The notes under the pieces: generated by a model
What the model saw: the letters and a program-made list of their open reading frames with translations, nothing else
What the model was told of the DNA's origin: nothing
Databases searched by the model: none
Part shown: positions 35,999 to 44,777 of the stretch, piece after piece
Position numbering within the stretch: the first letter of the stretch is position 1
Layout: every line of letters begins with the position of its first letter
Made by a program: the position numbers and the translations under genes
DNA from: Sphingomonas albertensis
GTDB lineage: Bacteria > Pseudomonadota > Alphaproteobacteria > Sphingomonadales > Sphingomonadaceae
Direction: 5' to 3'
NCBI RefSeq assembly: GCF_014358075.1
Contig: NZ_JACONT010000001.1
Location: 233,285-297,284 of the forward strand
DNA length: 64,000 nt

Positions 35999-38191
35999 TC
36001 AGGCCATCTTGCCGATGACCTTGTCGAGCGTCAGCGGGTATTCACGGATGCGGACGCCGCACGCGTTGTAGACCGCGTTGGCGATCGCCGCGCCGACACC
36101 GCACAGGCCGAGTTCGCCGATGCCCTTGGCCTTCATCGGCGAGGATTTCTCGTCGAGTTCGTCCATGAAGAACACGTCCTGCATCGGAATGTCGGCATGG
36201 GCGGGGACGTGATATTCGGCGAGGTCGTGGTTGACGAAATAGCCGAAGCGCTTGTCGACGATCGCGTCCTCCATCAACGCCGCGCCGACGCCCATCGTCA
36301 TTGCCCCGATCACCTGGCTGCGCGCCGATTTCGGGTTGAGGATACGACCCGCGGCGAACGCGCCGCTCATCCGGCGGACGCGGATCTCGCCGGTCGCCGA
36401 GTCGACACCGACCTCGACAAAATGCGCGCCGAACGTTGCTTGCGCGTAGGTCTTGGTCAGGTCGCCGAACTCGATCGAGTCCTCGGCGGACAGGCCGGCA
36501 TCGCCGGCGGCCTCCGACAGCGAGACGCTGCGGTTGCCCGACTTCACCTTGCCGTCCTCGAACACGACGTCGGTCGAGTTGAACCCGAGTTTCCGCGCAA
36601 CCGAGTCCCGTAGCGCCATGCACGCTGCGTAGACGCCAGCGGTCGAGCTGTTGCCGCCCCACTGGCCGCCGGAACCCGACGAGGCCGGGAAGCTGCTGTC
36701 ACCGAGCAGGACGATGACCTTGTCCACGGGGACGCCCATCATCTCAGCTGCGGTCTGCGCGATGATCGTGTAGCTGCCGGTACCGATGTCGGTCATGTCG
36801 GTGGCGACGGTCACAACGCCCTTCTTGTCGATCCCGACGCGTGCACCCGACTTCATCGTGACGTTGTCGCGGAACGCGGACGCCATCCCCATGCCGACCA
36901 ACCAGCGACCGTCGCGGACCTGGCCGGGGACGGGGTTGCGCTTGTTCCAGCCGAAGCGCTCGGCGCCGGTCTTCAGGCAGCCGACGAGGTCCCGCTGCGA
37001 GAACTGGCGCGACGGCTTTTCCGGATCGACCTGCGTATCGTTGATGATGCGGAGCTGGACTGGGTCCATCTTCAGCTTCTCGGCAAGCTCGTCCATCGCC
37101 GCTTCGAGCGCGAGCAGGCCGACGGCCTCGCCCGGCGCGCGCATCGCGTTGCCCTCGGGAAGGTCGAGCACGGCAAGGCGCGTCGCGGTCATGCGGTTGG
37201 CACCGGCGTAGAGCAGACGGGTCGCGTTCGGTGCGGTCTCAGGACCGCCGCCGGGCAGATCGCCCGACCAGCTCTCATGAGCGATCGCGGTGATCTTGCC
37301 ATCCTTTTGCGCGCCGATGCGGAGACGCTGGATGGTCGCCGGCCGATGCGTGGTGTTGTTCATCACCTGCGTACGCGCGAGCGCCAGCTTCACCGGACGC
37401 CCGCCGATCGCGCGCGAGCCGAGCGCCGCCATCACCGCATCGCTGCGGATCCAGAGCTTCGACCCGAAACCACCGCCAACATAGGGCGACATCACATGGA
37501 TGTTTTCCTTCGGCATGCCCAAGGTCTCGCTCATGTCCCGGACCGCCCAGTTGATCATCTGGTTCGACGTCCACAGGGTCAGTTTGTCGCCCTTCCAAGC
37601 GGCCGTGGTCGAATGCGGCTCCATCATCTGATGGCTCTGGTCGGGCGTGGTATAGCGCTCGTCGACCTTGACGGCCGCCTTGGCGAAGGCCCCTGCGAAA
37701 TTACCGACAGCGGTGTCGGGCGTACCGTCCTTGGGCTTGGTGGCCGATGTCTTGACCGCTTCCAGATCGAAGCTGCCGGCGGTCCGCGCGTAGGTCACGC
37801 GCAACAGCTTGGCGGCGGCGCGGGCCTGTTCGAACGTCTCGGCGACGACGACGGCTACCGCCTGGTCGTAATGCTGGACGTCGGGGCCGGCAAGCATCCG
37901 CGCGGTATGCGCCTTCGCCTTGGCGACCGTGCCGGCGTTCTTGTAGGTCACGATCGCGAGCACGCCAGGCGCGGCCTTAGCGTCGGCGTCGTCGATGCTC
38001 TCGATCCGGCCCTTGGCGATCGCCGAACCCAGGATATAGCCATAGGCCGCATCTGGCGCGACGTCACTACGCTCATAGGCATAGTGGGCGTAGCCGGTGG
38101 TCTTCAGTTTGCCGTCGACGCGGTCGATCGGCTGGCCGAGCACCTTCATGCGGTCGGTCGGATTCGCCGTGGCGGGGGTATCGAACTTCAT
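35999..38191 (-). CDS. Molybdopterin-binding subunit of periplasmic Mo hydroxylase (PaoC-like, second set)
   Basis: This 730-residue catalytic subunit of the aldehyde oxidase/xanthine dehydrogenase family shows the substrate-access segment SPYVGGGFGSKLWIRSD near 255, the NAMRAPGEAVGLLALE segment near 345, and the catalytic glutamate in GIGELGLCGVGAAIANAV near the C-terminus. The ATG at 38191 follows the FAD-subunit stop by five bases. It has no leader of its own; in PaoABC the complex is exported with the Tat-tagged small subunit, which fits here. It is the last of three genes. Confidence 0.92.
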   Translation of the reverse strand: MKFDTPATANPTDRMKVLGQPIDRVDGKLKTTGYAHYAYERSDVAPDAAYGYILGSAIAKGRIESIDDADAKAAPGVLAIVTYKNAGTVAKAKAHTARMLAGPDVQHYDQAVAVVVAETFEQARAAAKLLRVTYARTAGSFDLEAVKTSATKPKDGTPDTAVGNFAGAFAKAAVKVDERYTTPDQSHQMMEPHSTTAAWKGDKLTLWTSNQMINWAVRDMSETLGMPKENIHVMSPYVGGGFGSKLWIRSDAVMAALGSRAIGGRPVKLALARTQVMNNTTHRPATIQRLRIGAQKDGKITAIAHESWSGDLPGGGPETAPNATRLLYAGANRMTATRLAVLDLPEGNAMRAPGEAVGLLALEAAMDELAEKLKMDPVQLRIINDTQVDPEKPSRQFSQRDLVGCLKTGAERFGWNKRNPVPGQVRDGRWLVGMGMASAFRDNVTMKSGARVGIDKKGVVTVATDMTDIGTGSYTIIAQTAAEMMGVPVDKVIVLLGDSSFPASSGSGGQWGGNSSTAGVYAACMALRDSVARKLGFNSTDVVFEDGKVKSGNRSVSLSEAAGDAGLSAEDSIEFGDLTKTYAQATFGAHFVEVGVDSATGEIRVRRMSGAFAAGRILNPKSARSQVIGAMTMGVGAALMEDAIVDKRFGYFVNHDLAEYHVPAHADIPMQDVFFMDELDEKSSPMKAKGIGELGLCGVGAAIANAVYNACGVRIREYPLTLDKVIGKMA

Positions 38192-38196
38192 GGGCG

Positions 38197-39147
38197 TCAG
38201 GCCTTCGCTTCTTCGAACACGGCGCCGATGGTGCGTTCGACCAACGGCAGCTTGAACGCGTTCTGTGATGTGGTGCGGGCGCCGGCGAGGACCGCCGATG
38301 CGGTCGCCTTGGCGCCCTTCGGCATCTGCGCCTCGGCCGCCTCGACGCGCCACGGCTTGTGCGAGAGCCCACCGAAGGCAAGACGACCGCGACCCCCCGG
38401 CTGGATCACAGCGGCAACCGAAATCAGCGCGAACGCGTACGACGCACGATCACGTACCTTCTGGTAGATGTGCGTGCCGCCGATCGGCTTCGGCAGTGTG
38501 ACGGCAGTGATTAACTCACCCGGCGCCAACGACGTCTCGATGTTCGGCGTGGCGCCGGGGAGGCGGTGGAAGTCGGCGATCGGGATTGCGCGCGTTTCGC
38601 CCGCCGCGTTCACCGTCTCGACGGTCGCGTCGAGCACGCGCATCGCCACGGCCATGTCGCTCGGATGCGTGGCAATGCATGCCTCGCTCGTGCCCATGAT
38701 AGCCAAGTTGCGATTAAACCCGCCGATCGCCGCGCAACCGCTGCCGGGCTGACGCTTGTTGCAGGGCTTGGTGGTGTCGTAGAAATACGGGCACCGTGTC
38801 CGCTGGAGCAAATTGCCCGCGGTCGTCGCCTTGTTGCGAAGCTGGCCCGATGCGCCGGAGACCAGCGCGCGGCTGAGCACGCCGTAATCCTTCCGGACGC
38901 GCGCATCGGCGGCGAGGTCGGTATTGCGGACCAGCGCGCCGATTCTTAGACCGCCCTCGGCGGTGGGCGTGATCTTGTCGAGGCCAAGGCCGTTGACGTC
39001 GATCAGATGCTGCGGCGTTTCGATCTGTAGCTTCATCAGGTCGAGCAGGTTGGTCCCGCCCGCGATGAACTTCGCGCCCGGCGTGCGGACCGCGGCGCTG
39101 GCGGCTTCCTTCGCCGACGTCGCGCGCTCGTAGGTAAAGGCCTTCAT
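38197..39147 (-). CDS. FAD-binding subunit of periplasmic Mo hydroxylase (PaoB-like, second set)
   Basis: This 316-residue protein has the FAD_binding_5 motifs [16 protein letters not shown] near 27 and [17 protein letters not shown] near 103, and the Fe-S loop [20 protein letters not shown], equivalent to the 4Fe-4S loop of PaoB. The C-terminal domain carries [16 protein letters not shown]. The start overlaps the 2Fe-2S subunit stop by four bases. It is paralogous to the gene at 8636-9622, sharing the unusual cysteine loop. Confidence 0.92.
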   Translation of the reverse strand: MKAFTYERATSAKEAASAAVRTPGAKFIAGGTNLLDLMKLQIETPQHLIDVNGLGLDKITPTAEGGLRIGALVRNTDLAADARVRKDYGVLSRALVSGASGQLRNKATTAGNLLQRTRCPYFYDTTKPCNKRQPGSGCAAIGGFNRNLAIMGTSEACIATHPSDMAVAMRVLDATVETVNAAGETRAIPIADFHRLPGATPNIETSLAPGELITAVTLPKPIGGTHIYQKVRDRASYAFALISVAAVIQPGGRGRLAFGGLSHKPWRVEAAEAQMPKGAKATASAVLAGARTTSQNAFKLPLVERTIGAVFEEAKA

Positions 39148-39800
39148 GCCGTGCGCTCCGTACCGGCGACGTCGTGGATCGCGTCGATGATGTTCGAATA
39201 TGCGCCGCAGCGGCAGATATTGCCGCTCATCCGCTCGCGAAGCTCGTCGGTGGTGACGCTCGGCTGCGCGGCGATATCGCCGGTGACGTGGCTGGGGATG
39301 CCCGCCTTGATCTCGCCGAGCGTGGCGACGGCCGAACAGATCTGGCCGGGGGTGCAGTATCCGCACTGATAGCCGTCATGCTTGACAAACGCCGCTTGCA
39401 TCGCGTGCAGCTTCTCGGGCGTGCCGAGGCCTTCGATCGTGGTGATCTCCTCGCCTTCATGCATGACCGCGAGCGTCAGGCAGCTGTTGATCCGGCGACC
39501 CTCGACGATCACCGTGCACGCACCGCATTGGCCGTGATCGCAGCCCTTCTTCGTGCCGGTGAGCTTCAAATTCTCGCGCAGCGCGTCGAGCAGCGTGGTG
39601 CGGGTGTCGACGTTCAGCTTGGTCGTACGGCCGTTGACCTTGAGCGTGACCGGCATGGTCGGCGGGGCCGGTTGCGTCGTCCCCTGGACCTGATCCTGCG
39701 TCTGGGCCTGCGCGACGGGTGCGGCCGCCAAGGTGGCCGACGCGACGCCGCCGGCGATCACGCCACGGCGCGACACCGGAAAAGTTTCATCGTGATGCAT
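39144..39800 (-). CDS. Tat-exported 2Fe-2S subunit of Mo hydroxylase (PaoA-like, second set)
   Basis: This 218-residue protein begins with a twin-arginine signal (SRRGVIAGG, then a hydrophobic stretch ending PVAQAQT near 35), so the assembled enzyme should be exported folded to the periplasm. Two 2Fe-2S sites follow: [14 protein letters not shown] near 84 and [18 protein letters not shown] near 145-195. In E. coli, PaoABC oxidises aromatic aldehydes with a preference for ferredoxin- or flavin-like acceptors; this operon is the same type. The ATG at 39800 is set by the signal peptide. Confidence 0.93.
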   Translation of the reverse strand: MHHDETFPVSRRGVIAGGVASATLAAAPVAQAQTQDQVQGTTQPAPPTMPVTLKVNGRTTKLNVDTRTTLLDALRENLKLTGTKKGCDHGQCGACTVIVEGRRINSCLTLAVMHEGEEITTIEGLGTPEKLHAMQAAFVKHDGYQCGYCTPGQICSAVATLGEIKAGIPSHVTGDIAAQPSVTTDELRERMSGNICRCGAYSNIIDAIHDVAGTERTA

Positions 39801-39899
39801 ATAAACCCCTGTATCTGTTACCCGAACGGACGAAGCGCGGCAAAGTTGCGCCGGGCCGTGTCGGTTTTGTTCCGCCAAATTTTTGAGCAAGGTATTGGA

Positions 39900-40100
39900 A
39901 TGCGTACGATCTCTTCCAGCGTGTCGGTTCGGCTCTACCACCTCGACGACAGCGACGAGGGCGGGGCGGCAACGACGCTGTTCTACGGGCCGCTGGAGGA
40001 GGCGCTGGTAATCGCCGCGCAGCAGAAGGAGGATGTCCAGCCGGGGCTGTATCTGGCCACCGAGAACGACGTCGTAGCGTATCTCGATCTGGAGGAATAG
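39900..40100 (+). CDS. Small acidic protein, unknown
   Basis: This predicted 66-residue protein begins MRTISSSVSVRLYHLDDSDE and ends NDVVAYLDLEE. It is acidic, has no signal peptide and no cysteine, and looks like a compact alpha/beta domain. A GGTATTGGA stretch precedes the ATG at 39900. It lies alone between the divergent Tat-type 2Fe-2S gene and a paired palindrome. I do not recognise a family; codon use resembles neighbouring genes. Confidence 0.6.
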   Translation: MRTISSSVSVRLYHLDDSDEGGAATTLFYGPLEEALVIAAQQKEDVQPGLYLATENDVVAYLDLEE

Positions 40101-40106
40101 CGCCAC

Positions 40107-40237
40107 CCCCTCGATTTTCCCCCGCAAGGGGGAGGTGGCACCGAAGGTGACGGAGGGGGAGGATATGGAATCGCCGTTGCCCTTTCCTCCCCTCCGACTG
40201 GCAAGCGCCAGCCACCCCCCCCTTGCGGGGAAGGATC
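40107..40237. repeat. Paired palindrome, family B
   Basis: Two mirrored hairpins based on CCCCC-GCAA-GGGGG flank a core that includes GGCAAGCGCCAGCC. The core is the reverse complement of that in 56111-56233, so the two elements are copies of one unit in opposite orientation. It lies between convergent genes. Confidence 0.85.
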
Positions 40238-40240
40238 GGA

Positions 40241-41656
40241 TTACGTCCCGGGAATAAACCCGTCGTCGCGATCCGGCGGCGTCGGGGCATGCACCTCGCT
40301 ACAGATCGATCGCAGTGCGCCCTTCATCCCCTCCTCGAACGTCGGGTGATAGAAGGGCAGGTCGAGCACCTCGGTCGCGGTCCAGCCGCTCTGGATCGCC
40401 CACGCGATCAGATGCGCGCTGTGCTCGACCGCGGGCCCTGCCATCGTCGCGCCCGTCAGCCGGCCATCGCGACGATCGGCATAAAATCGCACCAACCCTG
40501 CGTTGCACGCCTCGACCTTCGCTCGGCCTTGATCATCGTACGAGGCCGTACCGATCACGCTGTCCGCGTCGTCGTCCTTGGCGATCTTGCCGATCACCGC
40601 AACGTTGGGATGCGTGAAGGTGATCGCGAACGGCACCGTCCGCTTGCCCGGCGTGACCTCGGGGTAGCTTGCCGCGTTGCGCCCCGCGATCATGCCCTCC
40701 GCCGACGCCTCGTGCAGCACCGCACGATCATGGTCCGCGTCGCCTGCGATGAAGATCGGCGCGCTGCCGCATTGCATCGTCTCGGGGTCGTAATCCGGCA
40801 TGCCGTGGTCATCGAGCGCAAGGCCGGTAGTTTCCAGTCCAATGCCCTTGATCCGTGGTGGGCGCCCGGTAGCGACGAGCAGATAGTCGAAGCGCTGCTC
40901 GCCCGATGCAGAGCCACTCCAGGCCAGCTTGACGCCATCACCGTCAGGCTCGACCCTCAGTTCGACACCGAGGAGGATCGGCATCTCGCGTGAGAGGATC
41001 GCGTGATACGCTTCGGCGACATGCGGGTCCTTCAGTCCGCCAATCGTCTCGCCGGTGTCGAACACCACCGTCTCGACGCCGAGCCGCGCCATCGCCTGCG
41101 CGAGTTCGAGGCCCAGCGCGCCCGCGCCGATGACGCCGATCGATCCGGGCAGGTCGGCAAGTTCGAAGATGCTCTCGTTGGTCAGCACGCGGTCGCGCAC
41201 CGCGTCGAACATCTCGGGGATCGCAGGGCTCGATCCGGTCGCGATCACCACCGACTTCGCATGGATCTTGCGGCCATCGCTCAGTGACAAAATCGTCGTA
41301 CCTGCAAATTTTGCGCGTGCTTCGATCTTCACCTCTTCGGGCAGCTTGTCGATTGAGGTCTCGACACCCGCTACGAACGCATCGCGTTCCTGACGGACCC
41401 GCGCCATCACCGCGACGCCGTCGACCTTGCCCGACGCCTCGACGCCGAACACCGAAGCGTGCTTCACCGCGTGCATCGCATTCCCCGCCGCAATCAACAG
41501 CTTGGAGGGCATACATCCCACACTCGCGCAGGTCGTGCCGCCAAAGCCTTCGTCGATCAGCAACGTGTTGGCGCCGTTGCGACGCGCGCTGCGCTCGGCG
41601 GCGAGGCCGGCAGTTCCGGCGCCGATGATCGCCACGTCGCAGGTCAGCTTGGTCAT
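40241..41656 (-). CDS. Dihydrolipoyl dehydrogenase-like flavoprotein
   Basis: This 471-residue pyridine-nucleotide disulfide oxidoreductase has an FAD motif (VAIIGAGTAGLAAERSARR near 8), a redox-active cysteine pair in CASVGCMPSK near 46, an NAD-binding motif (SIGVIGAGALGLELAQAM near 173), and a C-terminal HPTFEEGM with the catalytic His-Glu. These residues match dihydrolipoyl dehydrogenase. No 2-oxo-acid dehydrogenase genes are adjacent, so it may serve another complex or a different disulfide. It is divergent from a GST gene by 102 bases. Confidence 0.88.
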   Translation of the reverse strand: MTKLTCDVAIIGAGTAGLAAERSARRNGANTLLIDEGFGGTTCASVGCMPSKLLIAAGNAMHAVKHASVFGVEASGKVDGVAVMARVRQERDAFVAGVETSIDKLPEEVKIEARAKFAGTTILSLSDGRKIHAKSVVIATGSSPAIPEMFDAVRDRVLTNESIFELADLPGSIGVIGAGALGLELAQAMARLGVETVVFDTGETIGGLKDPHVAEAYHAILSREMPILLGVELRVEPDGDGVKLAWSGSASGEQRFDYLLVATGRPPRIKGIGLETTGLALDDHGMPDYDPETMQCGSAPIFIAGDADHDRAVLHEASAEGMIAGRNAASYPEVTPGKRTVPFAITFTHPNVAVIGKIAKDDDADSVIGTASYDDQGRAKVEACNAGLVRFYADRRDGRLTGATMAGPAVEHSAHLIAWAIQSGWTATEVLDLPFYHPTFEEGMKGALRSICSEVHAPTPPDRDDGFIPGT

Positions 41657-41758
41657 AAGTCTCTCCGTTGCCGGAGAATTCCGGAGCCACGGTCGACGAA
41701 ACCTTCGATGCCGCCCGGCCGTTCCGCGATGCAGCACATTCCTAGTCGAAGGACGCTT

Positions 41759-42385
41759 ATGTTAACGCTCCACCACCTGAACTACTCGCGCTCGATCCGC
41801 GTCCTGTGGCTGCTCGAAGAGCTCGGCATCGAATACGACCTCGTCAAATACGAGCGCGACGAGAATTTCCGCGCACCGCCCGAACTCAAGGCGATCCATC
41901 CGCTCGGCAAGGCCCCCGTCCTCGTCGACGACACATTGACGCTTGCCGAGAGCGCACCGATCCTGTCGTATATCGACGCTCGTTATGGCGACCGTCGCTT
42001 CTCGCCGCCGGTCGATAGCGACGCGGCCGCGATCCACGACGAGTGGCTGCAATATGTCGAGAGCTCGGCATCACTGCCGATCATGATGACGTCGCTCGGC
42101 AAGCGGATGGGCGGATTGCCCGACGGCCTCGCCAAGTTCACCGGGCCCGAGGTGACCAAGACGCTCGACTATATCGGCGCGGGTGTTGGCGATGGTTCGT
42201 ATTTAATGGGCGAGCAGTTGATGCTGGCCGACATCCAGATGTGCTACATCCTTGCGATCGCCGAGAGCGCCGGATTGCTCAAGGATCATCCCGACGTCGC
42301 GGCGTATCTCGATCGCCTGCGCGCCCGTCCGGCGTTCATCGCAGCGACTGAAATCGGCGGCCCGCTGATGCCCGCCCGCCGCTAA
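41759..42385 (+). CDS. Glutathione S-transferase family protein
   Basis: This 208-residue protein has an N-terminal thioredoxin-like GST domain (LNYSRSIRVLWLLEELGIEY near 7-26, HPLGKAPVLVDDTLTLAESA near 48-67) and a C-terminal all-helical domain (LMLADIQMCYILAIAESAG). Ser11/Arg12 replace the beta-class cysteine, so it uses a serine-type active site. It starts at ATG 41759; an upstream in-frame start would lie in the divergent flavoprotein. Substrate unknown. Confidence 0.9.
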   Translation: MLTLHHLNYSRSIRVLWLLEELGIEYDLVKYERDENFRAPPELKAIHPLGKAPVLVDDTLTLAESAPILSYIDARYGDRRFSPPVDSDAAAIHDEWLQYVESSASLPIMMTSLGKRMGGLPDGLAKFTGPEVTKTLDYIGAGVGDGSYLMGEQLMLADIQMCYILAIAESAGLLKDHPDVAAYLDRLRARPAFIAATEIGGPLMPARR

Positions 42386-42414
42386 CCGCAAAAGCGAGGG
42401 GGGTAACGGCCGCG

Positions 42415-42984
42415 TTATCCCCCGAAGCTGCGGCCACCAAAGCCGCCGCCGAAGCCGCCGCGCGAGATCACCGAACTGCGCGACTGGACGCGGGCAGGGG
42501 CGCGTGCGGTGGTCGGCGTGAACGCGTCCGACCCTACGCGCGTACGACCGGTGACATAGTCGCGGTTGATCCGGCCGCCCGCACCGCCGTAGTAATTGCC
42601 GTTCCGGTCGCGGTACATCGGCGCGCCGCGATTGCCGAAGCCGCCGTTGAGCGCCTGCCCGACCAGGAAGCCGGTGAGCAGCGGCGTGAAGAAGCTGCCG
42701 CCATTGCCGTTGTTGCGCGGCTCGCACTGCGCAGCACCGAACTGCTCCTCGCAGGTTTGTTTGTCCTCGAACCGGGGCGCAGTCTTGGCAGCATCGGCCT
42801 TCGCCTGTTCGAATGCGGTATCGCACTGGACTGCCGACAACGCACCCGCCGCACGGCATTCCGCGACCGACGCATAGCTCTGCGCCTCGACGGGTTTGCC
42901 GCCGACATCGCCGTCGCACGCGGTCAGCGAGACACCCGAGCCCGCGATCAGGCTGGTCAGGACGATCGTTCTGGAACGCTTCAT
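42415..42984 (-). CDS. DUF1190-family lipoprotein (YgiB/YjfM-like)
   Basis: This 189-residue protein starts MKRSRTIVLTSLIAGSGVSL followed by TACD, a lipobox-like site for lipid attachment. DUF1190 features follow: YASVAECRAAG, VQCDTAFEQAKAD, CEEQFGAAQCEP, then a glycine-rich, arginine-rich tail (SRGGFGGGFGGRSFGG). The four cysteines after the lipobox probably form disulfides. In E. coli, homologues YgiB and YjfM are encoded beside DUF350 and glutathionylspermidine-synthase-like genes, as here. It is the last gene of a minus-strand trio. Confidence 0.85.
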   Translation of the reverse strand: MKRSRTIVLTSLIAGSGVSLTACDGDVGGKPVEAQSYASVAECRAAGALSAVQCDTAFEQAKADAAKTAPRFEDKQTCEEQFGAAQCEPRNNGNGGSFFTPLLTGFLVGQALNGGFGNRGAPMYRDRNGNYYGGAGGRINRDYVTGRTRVGSDAFTPTTARAPARVQSRSSVISRGGFGGGFGGRSFGG

Positions 42985-42994
42985 CGATGCTTCC

Positions 42995-43408
42995 TCAATT
43001 CGTCATGCAGGCGGCGTTGAGGATGCCGACGCACAGCGAGATGCTCCCCATATAGGTCGCGGCGGCAATGTCGCCACGGACGATCCGGTCGTGGATGTCA
43101 CGCATCACCAACCGCCGCACGACGAGCGCGGCGACGATCTGGATCACGCCCGCCAGCAGGGCCCAGACCGCGAATTCGAGCAGCGTCACGGTATGCGTGA
43201 GCGCCGACGCCAATGGCAGGACATAGCCGAGCAGCGCCGCACCCAGCGTAATCGCGGCGGCGGTATTGCCTTCGCGGATCAGCGATTTTTCGTGATACGG
43301 CGTCGTCGCCTGGAAGATGATCTTGAAGAGAATCGTGAACGCCCCCGCCGCGACGAACGCGATCAGGAAGGCGAGCGCGCTGGCGCCGAAGCTGTATTGA
43401 TCGATCAT
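42995..43408 (-). CDS. DUF350-family membrane protein (YjfL-like)
   Basis: This 137-residue protein has four hydrophobic helices in two repeats (LAFLIAFVAAGAFTILFKII; ITLGAALLGYVLPLASALTH; LLEFAVWALLAGVIQIVAAL; ATYMGSISLCVGILNAACM) as in the DUF350/YjfL/UPF0719 family. A conserved REGNTAAAITLG lies between the halves. Function is unknown; it is repeatedly linked to PspA-like and ATP-grasp genes. The ATG at 43408 is 32 bases from the upstream DUF2491 stop. Confidence 0.88.
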   Translation of the reverse strand: MIDQYSFGASALAFLIAFVAAGAFTILFKIIFQATTPYHEKSLIREGNTAAAITLGAALLGYVLPLASALTHTVTLLEFAVWALLAGVIQIVAALVVRRLVMRDIHDRIVRGDIAAATYMGSISLCVGILNAACMTN

Positions 43409-43440
43409 GGCATTTCCCCCGGAGCCGTTCGCTGCGGACG

Positions 43441-44082
43441 CTAGGCCCTGAACTCGCCGAGTTCCAGTGCCACGCCAAGCATGATCTCGAACGAGACTTC
43501 GCCCGCCTCGGTCTCCATGTCGATCGCGAGCAACAATTCGCGGCCGTCGTCGCCCGGCAGGTCGCGGCTGAACAACATGCAAGTCTGGAAGATGCGGCGA
43601 TCGACGATCCCGTCGCGGTCGTCGTGCAATTCCTCCCAGAACGTCACCGGCTCTTGCTCGCTCGCCTCGGGACCGAACCATGCGCGGCTATAGTCGGGCA
43701 GCCCTTCGGCGGTGAAGGTGCGCGCCTTGAGGCGGCTCTTCCAGGCCGGGCGCTCGGCGGCGGACGACGGATAGCTGCTGTCCCACGGTGCGAACAGCGT
43801 GACATCGGTGACGTCCTGCCCGTCGCGGTCGTTCGACACCGCCTGGAACATGATGTCGTCGTCGGTGTAGAAACGGTGGACGAAGCCGCCTTCGTTGAGG
43901 TCGATCAGCCCCTGCGCGACGATCACCAGCGTATCGCGGTCGAACGGGAACAGCAGTTCCGAACCGAACCGGCGCCAGGCAAGCGGATCGACCGTTACCG
44001 TGCGCCCGAGCGTGACGTTGCGGACGACGGGGAGGGCGTTGCCGTCAAGCGCTGGCTTGCGGCCGAACAGGCGATCGAACAT
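43441..44082 (-). CDS. DUF2491-family protein (YjfK-like)
   Basis: This 213-residue soluble protein begins MFDRLFGRKPALDGNALP and has DUF2491-type segments: LLFPFDRDTLVIVAQGLIDL, GGFVHRFYTDDDIMFQAV and VTFWEELHDDRDG. No signal peptide or catalytic motif is evident. It heads the minus-strand trio DUF2491-DUF350-DUF1190, divergent from the DUF2170-PspA-ATP-grasp set, with which homologues are clustered in E. coli (yjfK). Confidence 0.85.
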   Translation of the reverse strand: MFDRLFGRKPALDGNALPVVRNVTLGRTVTVDPLAWRRFGSELLFPFDRDTLVIVAQGLIDLNEGGFVHRFYTDDDIMFQAVSNDRDGQDVTDVTLFAPWDSSYPSSAAERPAWKSRLKARTFTAEGLPDYSRAWFGPEASEQEPVTFWEELHDDRDGIVDRRIFQTCMLFSRDLPGDDGRELLLAIDMETEAGEVSFEIMLGVALELGEFRA

Positions 44083-44150
44083 GCAATCCTCGCGTCTCTG
44101 TGGTTGGCGTGCCTCTTAGGCCAAAGCGCGCAGGCTCGCAAAGCGCAACC

Positions 44151-44234
44151 CCCGTCATCCTGACGAAAGTCAGGACCCAGAGCCATAAACGCTGCGGTTG
44201 GTTACCCTGGGTCCTGACTTTCGTCAGGATGACG
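44151..44234. repeat. Paired palindrome, family C (copy 2)
   Basis: An 84-base element has mirrored GTCATCCTGACG ends and an interior shared with 27446-27528. It lies inside the divergent promoter region of the yjf-like cluster, about 70 bases from DUF2491 and 85 bases from DUF2170. Confidence 0.88.
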
Positions 44235-44318
44235 GAAGGAAGAGGACGTGGGGAGGGTGGCAGGCGCTCGCGAAACGCCTATGTGTCTCCGCGAGCGACA
44301 AGCACGGGAGTTCTTGCA

Positions 44319-44753
44319 TTGACCGACATCTGGACCGTCCGCAGCCTGAAGGCAGCGCTCGATACGTCCGAGCCTGCGAAAGCCGGCGAATTCACCGCGC
44401 GGATCCTGGAAGGCGCGGACCCGGTATTGCTGGTGACGATGCACCACCACGGCGACCTCGAGCTGTTCGTCAACGTCAGCGAGGCGCAGATCGCGTGCTC
44501 GACGCTGCTGTGGCCATGCGACGAGCAGGAAGATCAATTGGCGTTCAACACGTTCCTGCTGAAATCGCAGAAGCTGGTGCCGCTGTCGAACTTCGGGATC
44601 GGCACCGTCGACGGCCGTGACTATTACGAGCTGTTCGGCGAACTCGCGACGTCGAGCCGGCTCGATACCGTGATCATCGAACTGCGCACGCTTGCCGAGA
44701 ACGCGATCGATGCGGCCACCGACCTGCGCCACGCGCAGGTTCCTGCCGCCTGA
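44319..44753 (+). CDS. DUF2170-family protein (YjfI-like)
   Basis: This 144-residue soluble protein is read from a TTG at 44319, eight bases after GGGAG; no ATG or GTG fits nearby. It shows DUF2170-type segments: VTMHHHGDLELFVNVSEAQI, CSTLLWPCDEQEDQLAFNTF and LLKSQKLVPLSNFGIGTVDG. Its function is unknown. It begins the plus-strand half of the yjf-like cluster and precedes the PspA gene by 24 bases. Confidence 0.83.
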   Translation: MTDIWTVRSLKAALDTSEPAKAGEFTARILEGADPVLLVTMHHHGDLELFVNVSEAQIACSTLLWPCDEQEDQLAFNTFLLKSQKLVPLSNFGIGTVDGRDYYELFGELATSSRLDTVIIELRTLAENAIDAATDLRHAQVPAA

Positions 44754-44777
44754 ACTGATACAAACGGAGAGACTGGC

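Noticed and set aside
40107..40237. Paired palindromes as a CRISPR array
   Set aside because: There are only two mirrored units, in inverted rather than direct order, with no regular spacers and no cas genes.
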